From assembly GCA_034670405.1 (NCBI GenBank), contig JAXDDX010000174.1:62001-126000 (forward strand): DNA of 64,000 bases, read 5' to 3'. Shown here in pieces: positions 27,265-40,257 of this stretch (its first letter is position 1; every line of letters begins with the position of its first letter). The notes under the pieces were generated by a model. That model ran no database searches, was not told where the DNA came from, and worked only from the letters and a program-made list of their open reading frames with translations. Origin of the DNA: Hoplostethus atlanticus. Its lineage: Eukaryota > Chordata > Actinopteri > Trachichthyiformes > Trachichthyidae. The position numbers and the translations under genes are program-made.

Positions 27265-30200
27265 CTACTCCTTGTCCATTTCCACATATTGTGAATGGTT
27301 ATCAGGGGATTTGCTGTGAGTTTTACTCAAATGGAGTTTGACTGCATGATTACTGGCAAATGTCCTACAGCAGAGCTTACATTTGAACTTTGCGTCAATG
27401 TCGTCCTCTGTGACTAGTGGCTCTGTGGCTCTGACACTGAGGGCCTTCGACAGTTCTGGCTCCTCTACCGTTGTCTGGTGCTCTACTGGCATTTTGCACA
27501 TTTCTTTGATTTGGAACCCAAGATGGGATTCCAGGTGGGAAATGAATGCTGGTGGTGACCTGAACTGGGATGCACAGTCATTACAGTAGAAGATTGGGTG
27601 GCCAGTGTCCATGTTCTTCAGAAATTTGGTCCCTCCAGTTTTCCGCAGTTGGTATTTTACATTGGCTAACCAGTGGCTTATGGTGGTCATGGACAGTCCA
27701 GTGAACTTGGAGATATGCATACGTTCCTGAGGGCCAAGATCTGAGAGTAAGTATTTTCCCTCAGAGGTCTGGAAGAGGCTGGAGACAAACTGAGCTTGTA
27801 GGATGAGAAGATGGCGGGGATTCCAGTTTGACTGTCTACCTTTGCGCTTGTGGACAGAGTACATCTCAGCTGATACATCCTCAAAGCGCCTGACATCTGA
27901 TTCCAGTTTCATAGTGGGGATCCTTGATGGTGTAGAGGGTTTCGGTGTGGTGGCCTTTGGAAGAACTTTCACCATATCAGCAATGTCAGACAGAGCATAT
28001 TTCTGTGGCATTGGAGTGGAGGGCTGTAGAAGTGAGGAACTTGGCTTGCTGTGTTTAGATTTTGTCAAGTCTATTGGCTGGTCATCACTAACAAAAAGGA
28101 AGGGATTATCAGGCCTATTTCTAATAGGGTTTCCAAGCATTAGAGCCGGTTTCTCGTTGCTACGGTTAATTTCAGCAAAAATAGACTGAGTGCGTGCAGA
28201 TAGTTTATCTACTCTGGAATTGTTGGGCTTATTTGCTTTGCCCAGATGATTGTTCAGAACTGACTGCAGTGCACTAAGAGGGTTTATGCCAAGTATATCC
28301 GGAGTGTCATTGAGAGGCTCTGAAGTAATGCTGCGTCCATTGCTGGCAGAAGGGCTTGGTGTCTTGCCTCTGTCAGAGAAATCTGGGCTCAACTTTCCTT
28401 TGATCGCTTCACTCCCTTCATTCACACAGTCTGCATCAAGCTTTGAAGAGGAAGAGGAATCATCCTGACAATCGCTGTCATCATTCTCCACCAGATCAAA
28501 CTTAATATTCTGACTTTCTTTACCATCGCTAATGCCAACCTTTTCTTTTTTGATGTCCACATTTTGATGCTGTCCCTGGGGAGCCTCAACTCCCACTGCA
28601 CCATGGTAAAACTTTCCCTTTGGGGCTATCGGTCTCAGCTTGTGGTTAAATGTCTGCTTTAGCTGAATAGGAGGAGATGCTGAGAGAGGGGAGCTTTTGA
28701 TGATCCCAGAGAGTTGATAGGCAGCGTGGATACTGGGGTAGGCACTCCAGCTCGGTGTCCCTGTTTGAGCTTTGTTGATGGCAGAGGCCACTGTATTGGC
28801 TAAAGATTTGAGGATGTCCCCTCCTCCACCTGAGCCCTGTTCAAGATCCTCCTCACGGAGATAAGGGTACTTAAAAGCCCCATTGCCGGCCTTTTGATCC
28901 TCACTCTCTTGCTTGTCATCTTTAACTTCAGTTTCTTCCATTTTGTCTGATGTACCTTCCCCCTGGCTATCCTTCTCACTGTTCCCGGGGGAAGGATTTT
29001 TTGGAGACACCTTTTCTCCGTCAGTTTCACTGGCAGCAGGCTCAGCTAATACCTGCATCTTCTCTATGGCCAAGGGGTCAAGAGCTAACTGTTTACCCTT
29101 CTTGGAGGCTGAATTTGTGACTTTGATGAAGTGTCCAGTAACCATCATATGTGTGGTGAGTTGCTGAAGGGTATCATGTGAGCTCCCACACTCCATGCAT
29201 TTCAGAATCTGAGACTTGCACGTCTCAAACTGCCAAGTGTAACTTGCCCCATTCTGATAGCCATAACGATTATTGTTAGCATTTGAAATGGTTGCAGCCC
29301 GTTGTGCCTCAGTGTAGCCAGATATGCCAGTAGTAGAGTCAGGGGAGCAGGGTCTTATAGCTTCAAAGGCCCGTTTCTTTGCTGGTGGCAACAATTTGGG
29401 TGTGAGTACCGGGATAGGCTCTTTTAAAGGCACTTTTTGGTAATGCTTGGTTTTAATCATATGGACGCTCAAATCCTGAAGCGAGTCAAAAGAATGGCCA
29501 CAGAACATGCACTTCAAAACTTTTTGTGCGTCCTCTTTCCCTTCCATGTCTTGCAAAATTCGTTTCCTTGATTTAGAGGATGAGGCAGAGGAATTACTCT
29601 GTTTGCCGTGGTTGTTGTCCTGATAATGTCCACTCTTGCTCATGTGGATTGTCAGCTCCACCAGAGTGTCGTAGGCAGCGCTACAGTCCTTACAGCGAAA
29701 TCGGCTGGCTCCTGTGAACACTGACCCGCATGCTTTACTGCTTTGCCTATACAGGTGGACAGAGCTGAAGAGGTTGGGTTTGGACATCGGCTTTGGGGAG
29801 AAAGTCTGCCGCAAGGTCTTAGAGAGTGCATCCTGGTGCCAATCAAATTCACTCTTGGTGCTTCCGTTGGTGCTGTCACAGTTGGCTTTGCTGGTGTTTT
29901 TGCCCATTTTCAAGTCCATTCCAATCCCTGTCCAGTAGGAATCGGAGAGAAAGTTTGCATAGGCTGCCCTCATTTTCTCCAAGCTGCTGTTCATGTCCAC
30001 TTTATGTTTGGAGCTGTGACTTTCGTCATTCTTCTGGCTCTCAGGTGGCGAGGAGGTTTTGAAGTCTGAAAGTCTGTCGCTGCTGTCACTAAGGCGTGAC
30101 TCCAACTCTGCCTCTTGATTGGAAAGGACACTAATGGGAGAGTTCTGGTTGCTATAAGTGTTAGTGCTCTTGTTGTCTATCTCTTTGTCCTCAGACACCT

Positions 30201-30305
30201 TAGGGCTGGTCTTCTCCGAGCATTCCTCTTCAGTCTGAGTGTCATTCTCTCCATCTTCCTCAGTGATGGACTCATGAAGAACAGTGTCATCATCAGGCAT
30301 GTACA
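27265..30305 (-). CDS. tshz2: Teashirt zinc finger homeobox 2, coding exon 2 (residues 14-1026)
   Basis: This exon carries nearly all of a teashirt-family nuclear transcriptional repressor. Its acceptor is a pyrimidine-rich tract ending in AG at 30307-30306, and the frame runs to a TAG stop at 27265-27267. In full-protein numbering, teashirt C2H2 fingers lie at C218/C221/H234/H240, C279/C282/H295/H301 and C383/C386/H399/H405. The CtBP-binding motif PIDLT is at 757-761. A basic segment (HKRKGRQSNWNP, 832-843) opens an atypical homeodomain ending in WLANVKY (892-898). Two more fingers lie at C921/C924/H937/H941 and C989/C992/H1005/H1010. The N-terminus is acidic, and IKKE (598-601) fits a SUMO consensus. 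Paralogue choice rests on my recall of TSHZ2-like stretches (CSPDSTTG, ALSDIADMVKVLPKATTPKP, SSLFQTSEGKYLLSDLGPQE), which fit TSHZ2 better than TSHZ1 or TSHZ3. All five fingers keep their ligands and the frame is intact. Mammalian TSHZ proteins act in limb, trunk and neural patterning. Confidence 0.97.
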
Positions 30306-30409
30306 CTAGAAAAGAAAAATACATGACAATAAAATACATTTTGTGTAATAGCATTTTTATCAATTTAGTTATATCATTATGTTTACATAGTCCCACAGTA
30401 TGAATTTGT

Positions 30410-33400
30410 CATTGTAAAAATATAGAATAATTTGTTTTGTTTTGTGTGTCAGGACAACATAATGGAGGCTCTTTCATGCCTTGAGAGGTTCAACAGTATA
30501 GCTGGACATAATGTCTTTATTAACAGACTGCTGCTGGTGTAACACAACCATGCGATTCACGAAAGGTCATTGACTTAGTGCTGTGTCCAAGGTTTTCTGT
30601 TATTGCAAATTACCTGTTCCATAGCGGTTATGGCTGTCTCAAAACTGCAAAATGTAAGCCTTCTCTTTTCGGTCATATCTCAACTTCCTTGAAGCCACTC
30701 TATTTTGCACCTTTGAGCAAACTGAGATATTCTAATATCCCACAAGTGCTCTATCAATAAATTAAAAAGCCTGACTGCTGAAGATGAGAGGGCATTACTT
30801 TGCAAGATGTCAGCATTAAAATCAAGCAGACATTTAGCTACTTATTAAAAGGGCTCAATATTTAGTAATTCAACATAGGAAAATTGATTTTGTTGACAGC
30901 AAAATAAAAAGATGTTGAAAATGTGAATAGTGGTGGTGATGAAGATGCTGATCGTGCTGGTATAAAAAAACAATTTCATTATCGGTATTAAAACTAGACA
31001 ATAATACAAAATTTCAAGAGATTAGTGGCAATCTGTCACGTCATTATATTTTCCTTGACAGTCTCGTAAACAGCAATTACTTCTTTCATTATTCACCTGT
31101 TCATTCTCCCAACTCATGAAGCACAAACATTATTGCTTCAATTAACAAATAATTATACAACAGTATTTCTAATTGACATATTTCCCATCATCCAATTAGT
31201 GGAAACTCTGATTCAGCATATTAGGTTTTCACATGTGGCAGGAGGTTCTGCTCGACATAATATCAACACAGCCTCATAAAAATAAATTGTTCTTTCTGCC
31301 AATAACTATTTCAAATTAATTTAACCTACCAGCAACCCACATTACCAATATCACAACAATGTTAGCATATCTTTTGAAGACACCCTGCAATAAATGCAGT
31401 TTGTCAGTGTTGTCACATATCTGAGATATTTTCCGCCTCATAGTCATGTTGGAAAATGTGCATTTTGGGAGAGACGTGGCAGATGTGCTCTGAGTTAAAT
31501 ATGAATGGGACATAACAGCCCTGTCCAGGCACTTATGCATTTCATGTGGTTAATATTTCTCTTTTGAATAGAGGGCACTCCATGAGTGGATGGCTGAAGC
31601 TGAGCACTCAAGAGTTCCACCCTGGGCGGCCCATAGTACGTCTTGCTTCTCCGCCTTCTGAAAATAAGACTTTTTTTTATCAATATTTCACAAGTGCCTC
31701 AAGAGAAACCCTGGAGGTGAATTGCTCGCCAGCTAATGGATGAAGATGGAGATGGGATTCGGACTTTCAAAACAAACATGGAGAATGGGGGCCCCCGTGA
31801 ACAAGAGACTGCACACACACCCAAGATCCCCAATGTGCTGTGACCTTGATCTACCGCAAGAGAGATGTTTTGATTGGCCAACCGAGATCAGTGATGGCCT
31901 CCAAAACACCCTTGATGCTGAGGGGGAGACTTGTCAGAGTACAGAGGTATGTTTTATTTATAGTCTTATATATAGTATTCATAGTGAAGGAGAACTCCAT
32001 TGCCTATGACAAGCTTCTGGTTGATGTCTTCTCTTTTCAAAGTCTTCAAGTCTTCAAGTGTGGACACAAATGTGGGAGGATGAGCCTTTTTCCAGTCCAG
32101 GGATGGTTAAACGGGAATAGCTCATTCCTTGTATGCATCATCACAGAAAGGCTATTTACTATTTTATGTTACTCAAAATTCACTAATGTATGCAATTCAA
32201 TTCCACCTACTCTACTAGTAAGAAAAATGTGTATTTCCCAAAGAAGACATAGGCTCACGTCCTGTTTTCCTAGAAATAACCACTTCAAACTAGTTATATA
32301 AATATTCATGTGTACATTTATGTCTTATTTTAGTATTTGAGGATGAAATTGACAGAGATTATCAGCTGCCTTTCCTGCTGTTCTATGCCTTTCTATCAGA
32401 TATCCTGAGTAACAGACATCCAGAGGCACCAATTAACCTTTTGGCAGGGATCACTCCAAGATATCCGCGTGTCTAACTCCACTTCTCACACCATTTGTAA
32501 CTGTGCTTTGCCAGCCCTTGGTCTACTACAGTACTGTATCTATGCCAAGCAGCATCGCCCTTGAATACAAGATCAAATCCAAGGGCAGAGCCACTTATGT
32601 AGCGCTTTAAAACTTAACAGACAACACCTACAAAAATCATTACATCATGATGAAAACAAGAGTGTGAACATAACAATCAAGTAAGCTGTCAATATGTCAT
32701 GTGTATAACAAGAGCGCTGAAAGTACAAGAACTTGTGCCTTGTGGTGTACACCAAAAGTTAGGCGCAGTACTAACCCTAACCCTTTTTCACAAATTAGAA
32801 AAATTGGAAAATACCTGCTATAGAAATTGTGTCTTGAAGTCCAAGCAAGGCAACATCCAGGCTAACTAGCATTACAAAATAACAGGCTGACTCGTCATGC
32901 CTGAGATTTAGCATGTCATAAACTGCTGTAAAGCCTCCAATCTGTGTCACTACAAATTTATTTCTTCAGACAGAGATATGCAAAGGTCAAAAAACCTGAG
33001 GTGTCCATCATAAATCAGGCACTTGAAGTGTTTATAACATTTATCCGTTAGAACAGACTCTTGGCATAGCAAGGCCTGGATTTACACAAGCAGCAGTCCA
33101 TTTCTGAGCCAAATGCTTTTTTCCTACATCTTGAGAACCCCGCTAACCGCATAGGCAACAGTAGAGTACATTTACTACCACATTAACAACAGTATGTTGT
33201 CCAATTGGATTCATACGTAACGCTTACATGACAATATATTAACAAGTGGACTTACATGTCAACTTAGAGCATTTGTCTTCATAGAGTACAATGCACTTTC
33301 CCTTATGTAAGTGAGTCTATTCAAAATGTGCCAATCATTTTAGAAATCTGTGTGCCGGTCGTAAAAGGGCATTCTGTTTCCAATATTAACATGCCAGTAG

Positions 33401-36400
33401 AAACTTTTGTAATGGTGAGAACATCAACATTTATCCCTTGGAAGGTCAACATTTCCTTCATTAATCTGACAGGCCACAGAGAGTTAGCAGCCTGAGGGGT
33501 TTAGCTAATGGACAGCTGCAATACCCAGTGCAGGACTTGTGAGTATCCGAGGTAACACTATCTTCAGAGAAGATTGGGTAATTCATAGGTGCCAGTGACA
33601 GGTCTGCACGTCTGTGCCACTTTCCCCTGTGCTCTCTGGTTGTCTCAAGCTACAGTTTTTGCTGCTCGCAAATCAATATCTCTTTTTACTTCTCATTGAT
33701 TGCCTAGCGGTGGGACCAACCTAAGCAGGACTGTTATGACATTTCTAGATTTCCCCCTGTCCTTGGAACAATCAATTACACACGCATGGCAATCAAAACC
33801 TCTTTGCAAAATGAACCTGCTCCATGACATTTTCATCTGCCGGATTTATGCCATGTAAAGAAAAAAAAAGGAAAAAAAGGAGGCCTGTTGTGTATACAGA
33901 GCACACGTTAACAACGCAGGTCAGGTTGACTGAACAATCTCCAGACTGTCTCAGTAACTGTCATCCCCTGCTTCCCCTTCCTGTTTTCACACACATATAT
34001 AGGCAATGTACCCAATTAGTTGTCACTGTAGATGTTAGACTACTTAGTCACTATGCTCATCTGTAAAGTTATAAATACGTATAAAATGCCAATCAAAAAC
34101 ATAATTTCAAACAAAGCAGTGAAGTTTTTTGTGCCTCCAGTCTTGCAAAGACAGGTTGGTATGTTTGCACAAGCCACCATAATGTAACAGCTTCAGTCTG
34201 CTATCATTAGAATGAGACACATATGCCACGAGTTTAATATTTGACAGTGATATCTAACTAAGTCAGGTGAGCGCTGTACGTCAAGATCAAATAGATACTT
34301 TATCAGACACCCAGATGATGCTCTGATGACATATCTGCAGTTAATTCTTAACTGGATCACATGAGAAATGGTACAGCACTAATTCTGAGCCCTGGAGCGA
34401 TCTGTAAAGATGTGTAAACACCTCTCTCTTCATTGTTCCTTGTCAGGAAACACAGTCTCCCCAAGCCCAAGGACACTGCAGAATAAAGAGAGAACCATCA
34501 GATTCAAGCTACTGCCTTTGACGAAATGTGTCTCGGAGGTTAATTGATATCACAGAATGAAATAGTTTTTGACTCGCTTTTAAATAGGAATGTGTGTAGA
34601 ATGCATTAACTCCCATCTGAGCCATTATATTATTTCAACACTTTGGTCTTATGAGTCAAGTGACTCCAATAATGCCTTTAACAGACCTTGCAACTATGCA
34701 GATACACACTAAGTGACTCTGAAACATAAGGCATTTAGCAAAGAATTTTATTACTAATAGTACAGTGGCGGAAAAGACAACAAAAAAAATCCATAGATTA
34801 CATTTTGTGCACCAGGTTTAAAAGCCCCATACCTCCACAAAGTGGTTTTGCTGGATCTTTCTGGGGTTCTGCTACAAAACCATGAGACAGAAAGATTAGT
34901 GTTAATTTTTGTATGCATGAAGGAGATGTTACTTAAAGCGCATTACTTACTTCACTAAACACAAGCTATTCATGCAGATAAATGTCTTGCTTTCATACAA
35001 CCTCAAACCATGCTTTCATATGCCCTCAACCTAAATATTTAATAGTCTAATATAATCAAATAGAAACTCACATCTCAAGAAAGGCCTGGACAACTTGAAG
35101 ACAGATTGCGAACAGAGCAAATGGCACAATGTGCTCAGATGGACCTAGAGCCAGATTAATATGATAGGATCACAAATATGACACCATATCCTGCCATCTG
35201 GCTGTTCATTTGGGCAAAAATGATCACAATAATTATGGCAATTAATCAAAAATGTTTTCACAACCAACATGCTGTTAACTAAAAACACAGAGAACTTTGG
35301 AACGCACAGTCAACGTCCCAATGAACACAAAACATAGCCATCATTTTGAGTAAGTATATTTATTTTGGGTTAATTTTTAGGTCATAAAACAAATGGGAAT
35401 TTCTATGACAAATGTGGGAATCTCTTATAATCTGTCCCTGCACGTTATATGGATGCTAATAATTTTCACACAATTGCCACATCAAGTTGGGCTGCCTAGC
35501 TCCAGGAGTCCCTTCCCTCTGTGATGTCACAGAGCGACGCTGCTCTTTTTGATGTCTACTAGAAGCTTCTGCTCCGAGACGCATCACTCGGCCCGCTGCC
35601 TAATTGGAAGTGAGCGGTGGGAGAGCATTGCAATCTGCACTCCAGTACCTAAGTCATCACTTTGAGCGTGCCACAGCCGCCGCATCACATACATTTGCCT
35701 GCCATTGCATCTCACCAAAGGGTCTCCTATCAGGACCGGCAGAGACAATTTTACACACAACAACCCCATCCTCTCAGGCCCCCGTATCTCCCAAACCCTT
35801 ACCCTACTAGCAACACAGAGCAATATTTCCTATGGATATTACTGGTTCACTGCTATATTAGACTGAATAGCAACAAATAAACCTGTCTTGTAAATGTAAG
35901 GAATTCTAAAATTACTAGACGCTAAATAAGAAATTGTATGTATTGTTCTCATATCATCAGAGTATTAGGTGAAAAATATACTGTACTCAGCTAACAAGCA
36001 AAAGTAAATAAAGCCTATTTGGTAAACATGTAGAATAACCTTACAGCTGAAGAGGCTAAAAAGCCACACTGTATATCTGTCAGATTACAGATAATCTTTT
36101 CTGCCCTGACTGATACAAAGTTACAGTCGGTGGAGCAGAAGCAGGGTGGATTCGGCTCCAGTGTATTTTCCACTAGCAAGAGGGGAGCAGCCTTGCACTG
36201 CTCTGTCACTTGGTTTCTGAAGAGCCCGTGACATGGCTCTCCAGCAGCGACATGATGAGGTCTGATGGTTCCTTTCTGCAGAATAGCAGTTTACCCCTCA
36301 TTCACCCTTATCAGAGAGTGAACCCATCATCTTACAGTATGCCACTCAAACCGCCTCGCATATTGGAGCTGACCAGTCAAGCAAACAGGGCGGTACTAAT

Positions 36401-36980
36401 AAAAGACCATCTTGCTTCGGTTCAAATTTCCCTGATTGAATGTCAGTCAGGAATGTTTGCGTGGCAGCAGGGAGAAAGTGGGCCATCGTTTAAAGGACCA
36501 CTGCCTTGCACACATAAGGCCTTTGTTCTAGCTTTATGAGACACTGAGTGGAGGGTATGATGACCTACACTTTATGTCTAGCGTGCTGTTTATTTTCCAT
36601 GCCCACTAGTCCAACTAAATAAATAGCATTTCAATTCAAATTTAATCATTGTCTCTTATTTTGACCATAAATGTTTTGTTATAACATGTTTCTATTTTAT
36701 TTTGCATTTGACAGAATTATGCTTGATTAAATTGCCTTTCAATATTAAAACAGTCCTTTACTGCCTTTGTGTAATGTTCTTTCGTCATGTGAAATAAAAC
36801 CATCAGAGTATCAACACAAGCAGCTGGTGTTAAGTCTCCTTCACTCCCCGCTCCATGGGCTGCTTGTTCCATTTTGTCTTCCCCTGGAGAATAGCAGACG
36901 TATATACAGTACATACAGTCCCTGCATCATAAACTTTGCATGAACCCTAAACGCTGGCCCTCCCAAACAACAACAGCCCT
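30410..36980. other. Intron 1, exon 2-proximal part
   Basis: Mostly unique AT-rich sequence with very few simple repeats. Low repeat content over about 6 kb is compatible with functional constraint, but no coding or RNA feature was recognised. Confidence 0.5.
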
Positions 36981-36983
36981 CCA

Positions 36984-37000
36984 TCAAGGTCAGGCCTTGA
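36984..37000. promoter_or_regulatory. Palindromic nuclear receptor-type site
   Basis: TCAAGGTCAGGCCTTGA contains the monomeric ERR/SF-1-type site TCAAGGTCA and is an inverted repeat of TCAAGG with a 5-bp centre. It lies in tshz2 intron 1. Occupancy is unknown. Confidence 0.25.
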
Positions 37001-37174
37001 TGAATCTGATAGTGCAGCTGGAAGAGACTGTGTATTCTATTAAAACAATCTGCATTTCACTAACTCTTCCCTCCTGCTCTGTCCCTGTATGGATCTTTCA
37101 TTAGATTCTGGATGGGCTCCAGCCAAAGCTTTCCTTGTACAAGCAGTTTTATTCAGTTTTCAGCAAAGGGAGCC

Positions 37175-37197
37175 TTTTTTTTTTTTTTTTTTTTTTA
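37175..37197. repeat. Poly-T run
   Basis: About 22 T in a row. No SINE or processed copy is recognisable beside it. Confidence 0.85.
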
Positions 37198-38399
37198 CAT
37201 TCCAAGTTCATTAATAGTAGATTGCCACTTTTTCCCTTCATTAAATACAATGAGGCTACAGAGTAAATTTGCAGCTCAAGTGTGGTACTGTCAGTTTCTA
37301 GTGGGACCAAAGGCTGCTTCATGGCAAGCATAAAGGGAGAGAAGCAAGCCCGCCAAACCTGGAGCTCTGTGGGACAAGACGAGCAACAGTAAGAAAGGCA
37401 GAAATGCTTCAAAACACCCAGCTCCCTCCTATTCAGATTCATTTTAATGGCAAATTTGTTGTCAAGTGTCCTCTGCAAAATGATTAGGGCCCGCTGTTTT
37501 CTGAAAAGTGCAAACTTCTGGATTTGCCTGGTGCGCATTGTCACTTTGACAGCCCATTCTGAGAACAATGGCTGCCCAAATAGTGAAATGTGTTGGCACC
37601 CAATAGTTGAAAGTTTCCCCTCAAAACAGGCTTTCTGCTGTTTGTGGGTATTCTGCTGTGTTGATATCTAGATGTTGATTAGAATGAAAAAAGAAGCCAG
37701 TGAATTGGGCTCCCCAGAGCAGGCACATCAACCATTGTAAGGGATTGACAGTCACTCCATTGAGTCAATTATTTCTGTTCATAAGACCTATTCCTATAAA
37801 AGCTGGTGAAAGACTACAGTCATTGTTAGAGTGTGTGAATTAAATTACTAGTAGAATTTACAGAAAACCAATACCATTTAGTGGCAGGAGCGTTCCACTT
37901 TACTACATGGAATAACTGTAATGATAATCATATTATTTCTATTAAATGTTGTAGTTGAATTTTCCACAGAATGAATGCAGAAGAGACACAATGTGCAGAT
38001 AGCCTGAGATAGTTAGATATTTCAGATGTTGTTTTTTTTTGTATATGAAACTTTGTGTGAATTATCCTACGGTCACCTACAATAAGTCAAACGTAATACA
38101 ACTAAAAGAGGCACCGCGGGGAGCAGTAAGCTGCGTGTTTATTAATACCTTATTGTAAACATATCACAGCCGTTCAAATATTTCAAGTGGAAAGTCGGTG
38201 CAACAAAAACATTTTCTCTGTGCTATATCCTCATTTAGCCTACGAGTCAGCGGCGTGACATTTCTATGGTGTTCATCTGTAATGGAGGAGGAGTAGGTGC
38301 CGACTGCAAGACGAGTGCAGAGCCTTTTTATTCATTGCATGGGAGAAAGTGGTTAATTTATTGAAAAGAAGGTAGGCGGACGAAGCAGCGGAATGGAAC

Positions 38400-38480
38400 T
38401 GATACCCTGCGTGGCTGTAGGTTGTGCACCGAGGGGGAGGGGAGTGGGGTGCAGGGGGGGAGGGGGGGGGGAGAAAAAAA
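38400..38480 (+). repeat. G-rich tract (G-quadruplex potential)
   Basis: Multiple runs of three or more G, including about 7- and 10-base runs around 38450-38471, followed by an A run. It satisfies the usual four-G-run pattern on the plus strand. Confidence 0.8.
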
Positions 38481-38758
38481 AGGAGGTTGAGGGAGGCGGA
38501 GACCAGAGCGACAGAGGAACGGTTAATGGAAATGAGTGACAGGCTTTCAGAATGATTTACAACGGGTGGCGCTGCGGCAGAGCCAGCACTTGATGGATGA
38601 TCCTGAAAGACGGAGACGAACCATAAATCATGTCTTTGAATCATTGACAGAGATAAAGGAGGGGGAGAAAAAGCAATGGCATTGACGTTCATTCTTCCAA
38701 TAATGTACATTGACGAGTTACACTACGGAGCCTTAATTAAAAAGTGAACACGGGTCTT

Positions 38759-38812
38759 CTCCCCCCCCCCACCCCCCCCGGCTCCCTCCTCCTCCCCCTC
38801 CTCCATCCCTCT
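38759..38812 (-). repeat. C-rich tract (G-quadruplex potential on minus strand)
   Basis: Two long C runs (about 38761-38780) followed by CTCC repeats. The minus strand is G-rich and satisfies the four-G-run pattern. Confidence 0.8.
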
Positions 38813-38987
38813 CTTCTCTATTGCGATATCAATGGTAATTAAAGATGCAGTATCCCCGGCCCCTGTCCCATAGCCACTTCCTCCAGCTTCCCACAGCAGC
38901 CAGATTAGATAAGTGCTCTGCTAAAAGATAATGTCACCCCTCAACAATATCAGTGTGGGTCTGGCCCATTTGTTTCTACATCTGTAA

Positions 38988-38988
<1 letters not shown>

Positions 38989-39031
<43 letters not shown>

Positions 39032-39050
39032 AGAGAGACAGAGAGAGAGA
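38989..39050. repeat. Compound (CA)n(GA)n microsatellite
   Basis: A CA run to about 39028 passes directly into a GA run. Confidence 0.95.
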
Positions 39051-39520
39051 ACCGCGACTAGCTTCATTTCCTTCATGGATTGGTATCCAAACCAAATAGG
39101 AGCGCCGGGGGCATGTCCACATGTTTGAAAATAGATAAACATTGATAGTGTTCAGTGATGTAGTGTGTGTCGGTGTTACCACGCACTGCACAATTAAATA
39201 TCTAACTTGGGAGGACTATTTGAATTTTCCTGGCGTGTAAAAAAAAACCAAAAAAAACAACAAAAAAAACACACTGAATATATCTCTCCAACACCCCAGT
39301 CTTAAGAATTGTGTTGTTCTGTCTTGAGTGCAGATGGCACTTTGATAAACAGGAGAAGCCCTGTAGGAGCAGAGAGCCTGAATGAGTGGCATTCCACATC
39401 AGCTGAGCTCTCTTAAAGTGCACACAATAGAGCAATGAGGTGAAAGTAATCCTAAACATCTGTCTTATGTGTCCTACACGCACAGGCTGTTTGTTCAAGT
39501 TCTAGGAAAGACATTAGCAA

Positions 39521-39540
39521 GAGGAGAGAGGAGGAAGGAG

Positions 39541-39586
<46 letters not shown>

Positions 39587-39590
39587 AGGA
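39521..39590. repeat. GA-rich microsatellite
   Basis: A purine-only GA tract with several interruptions. Confidence 0.9.
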
Positions 39591-40214
39591 TATATCAATT
39601 CATGCACTAGTTCTCCAAAGGGATTAAGCTGGGGCTCTGTTGTCTGTCCTCTCACTGCTCTGGCAAACAAGATGACTGCCCTACTAATGCAAATACCCTC
39701 TTTCATGACATAGCAAGCGCGTGTTAAAATGAATAGTTAAACTATAATTTCAACCTGATTGTTTTGAATTATTCAGACTTTTTTATTTTTTTCATAACCC
39801 AGTTTGTGCGGACTAGAAACGATATTAAACCACGGCAAATCTCAACACAACATACTGTAAGAAGGCGCTGATGATAAGGCCGTTCGTTGGATGCCCTGTG
39901 CCCGGGGGCCTCGTGAAAGGCTGTTCTGCCCATGTAAGAAGGGATGAGTCTCCGTGATGAAAATGTAGCAGGCTCGGTGCACTGTCCTACTTGACGGCTA
40001 TGGAGGGAGACCGGGGGCAGCCGGTCAGCCTGTTGGGTATGAGGATATTCACCGATGCAACTGAAAGACACACAAAGCTGTCTCTCTCTCGCTCTATACC
40101 GCTCCTGCTGTGAGAAGACATTTTGGCAAGCTAAAATGGAAATGAATACACAATGGTCATCTAGCATTGAAAAGCTGTGGCAATAATATCGGTCAGGCAA
40201 AAGACTGTCCTGCC

Positions 40215-40216
<2 letters not shown>

Positions 40217-40254
<38 letters not shown>
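40217..40254. repeat. (GT)n microsatellite
   Basis: An uninterrupted GT run of about 19 units. Confidence 0.95.

Positions 40255-40257
<3 letters not shown>

Noticed and set aside
29714-30069. Plus-strand open frames of 74-108 codons opposite tshz2
   Set aside because: They are antisense shadows of the conserved tshz2 coding exon and have no domain of their own.
30306-30396. In-frame extension of exon 2 to an upstream Met
   Set aside because: It reads through the pyrimidine-rich acceptor at 30306 and gives residues unlike any teashirt N-terminus. The true start is exon 1.
32768-32782. Telomere-like CTAACCCTAACCC
   Set aside because: There are only two units, which is expected by chance and does not indicate an interstitial telomere array.
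37149-37568. 139-codon minus-strand frame with a lysine run
   Set aside because: The lysine run comes from the poly-T tract and nothing else in it resembles a protein.
38273-38710. 145-codon minus-strand frame rich in Pro and Ser
   Set aside because: It crosses the G-rich tract. The composition is an artefact of that low-complexity DNA.
39769-40200. 143-codon minus-strand frame in intron 1
   Set aside because: No recognisable domain. Its length is within what chance allows in 64 kb, and the start and end fall in ordinary noncoding sequence.
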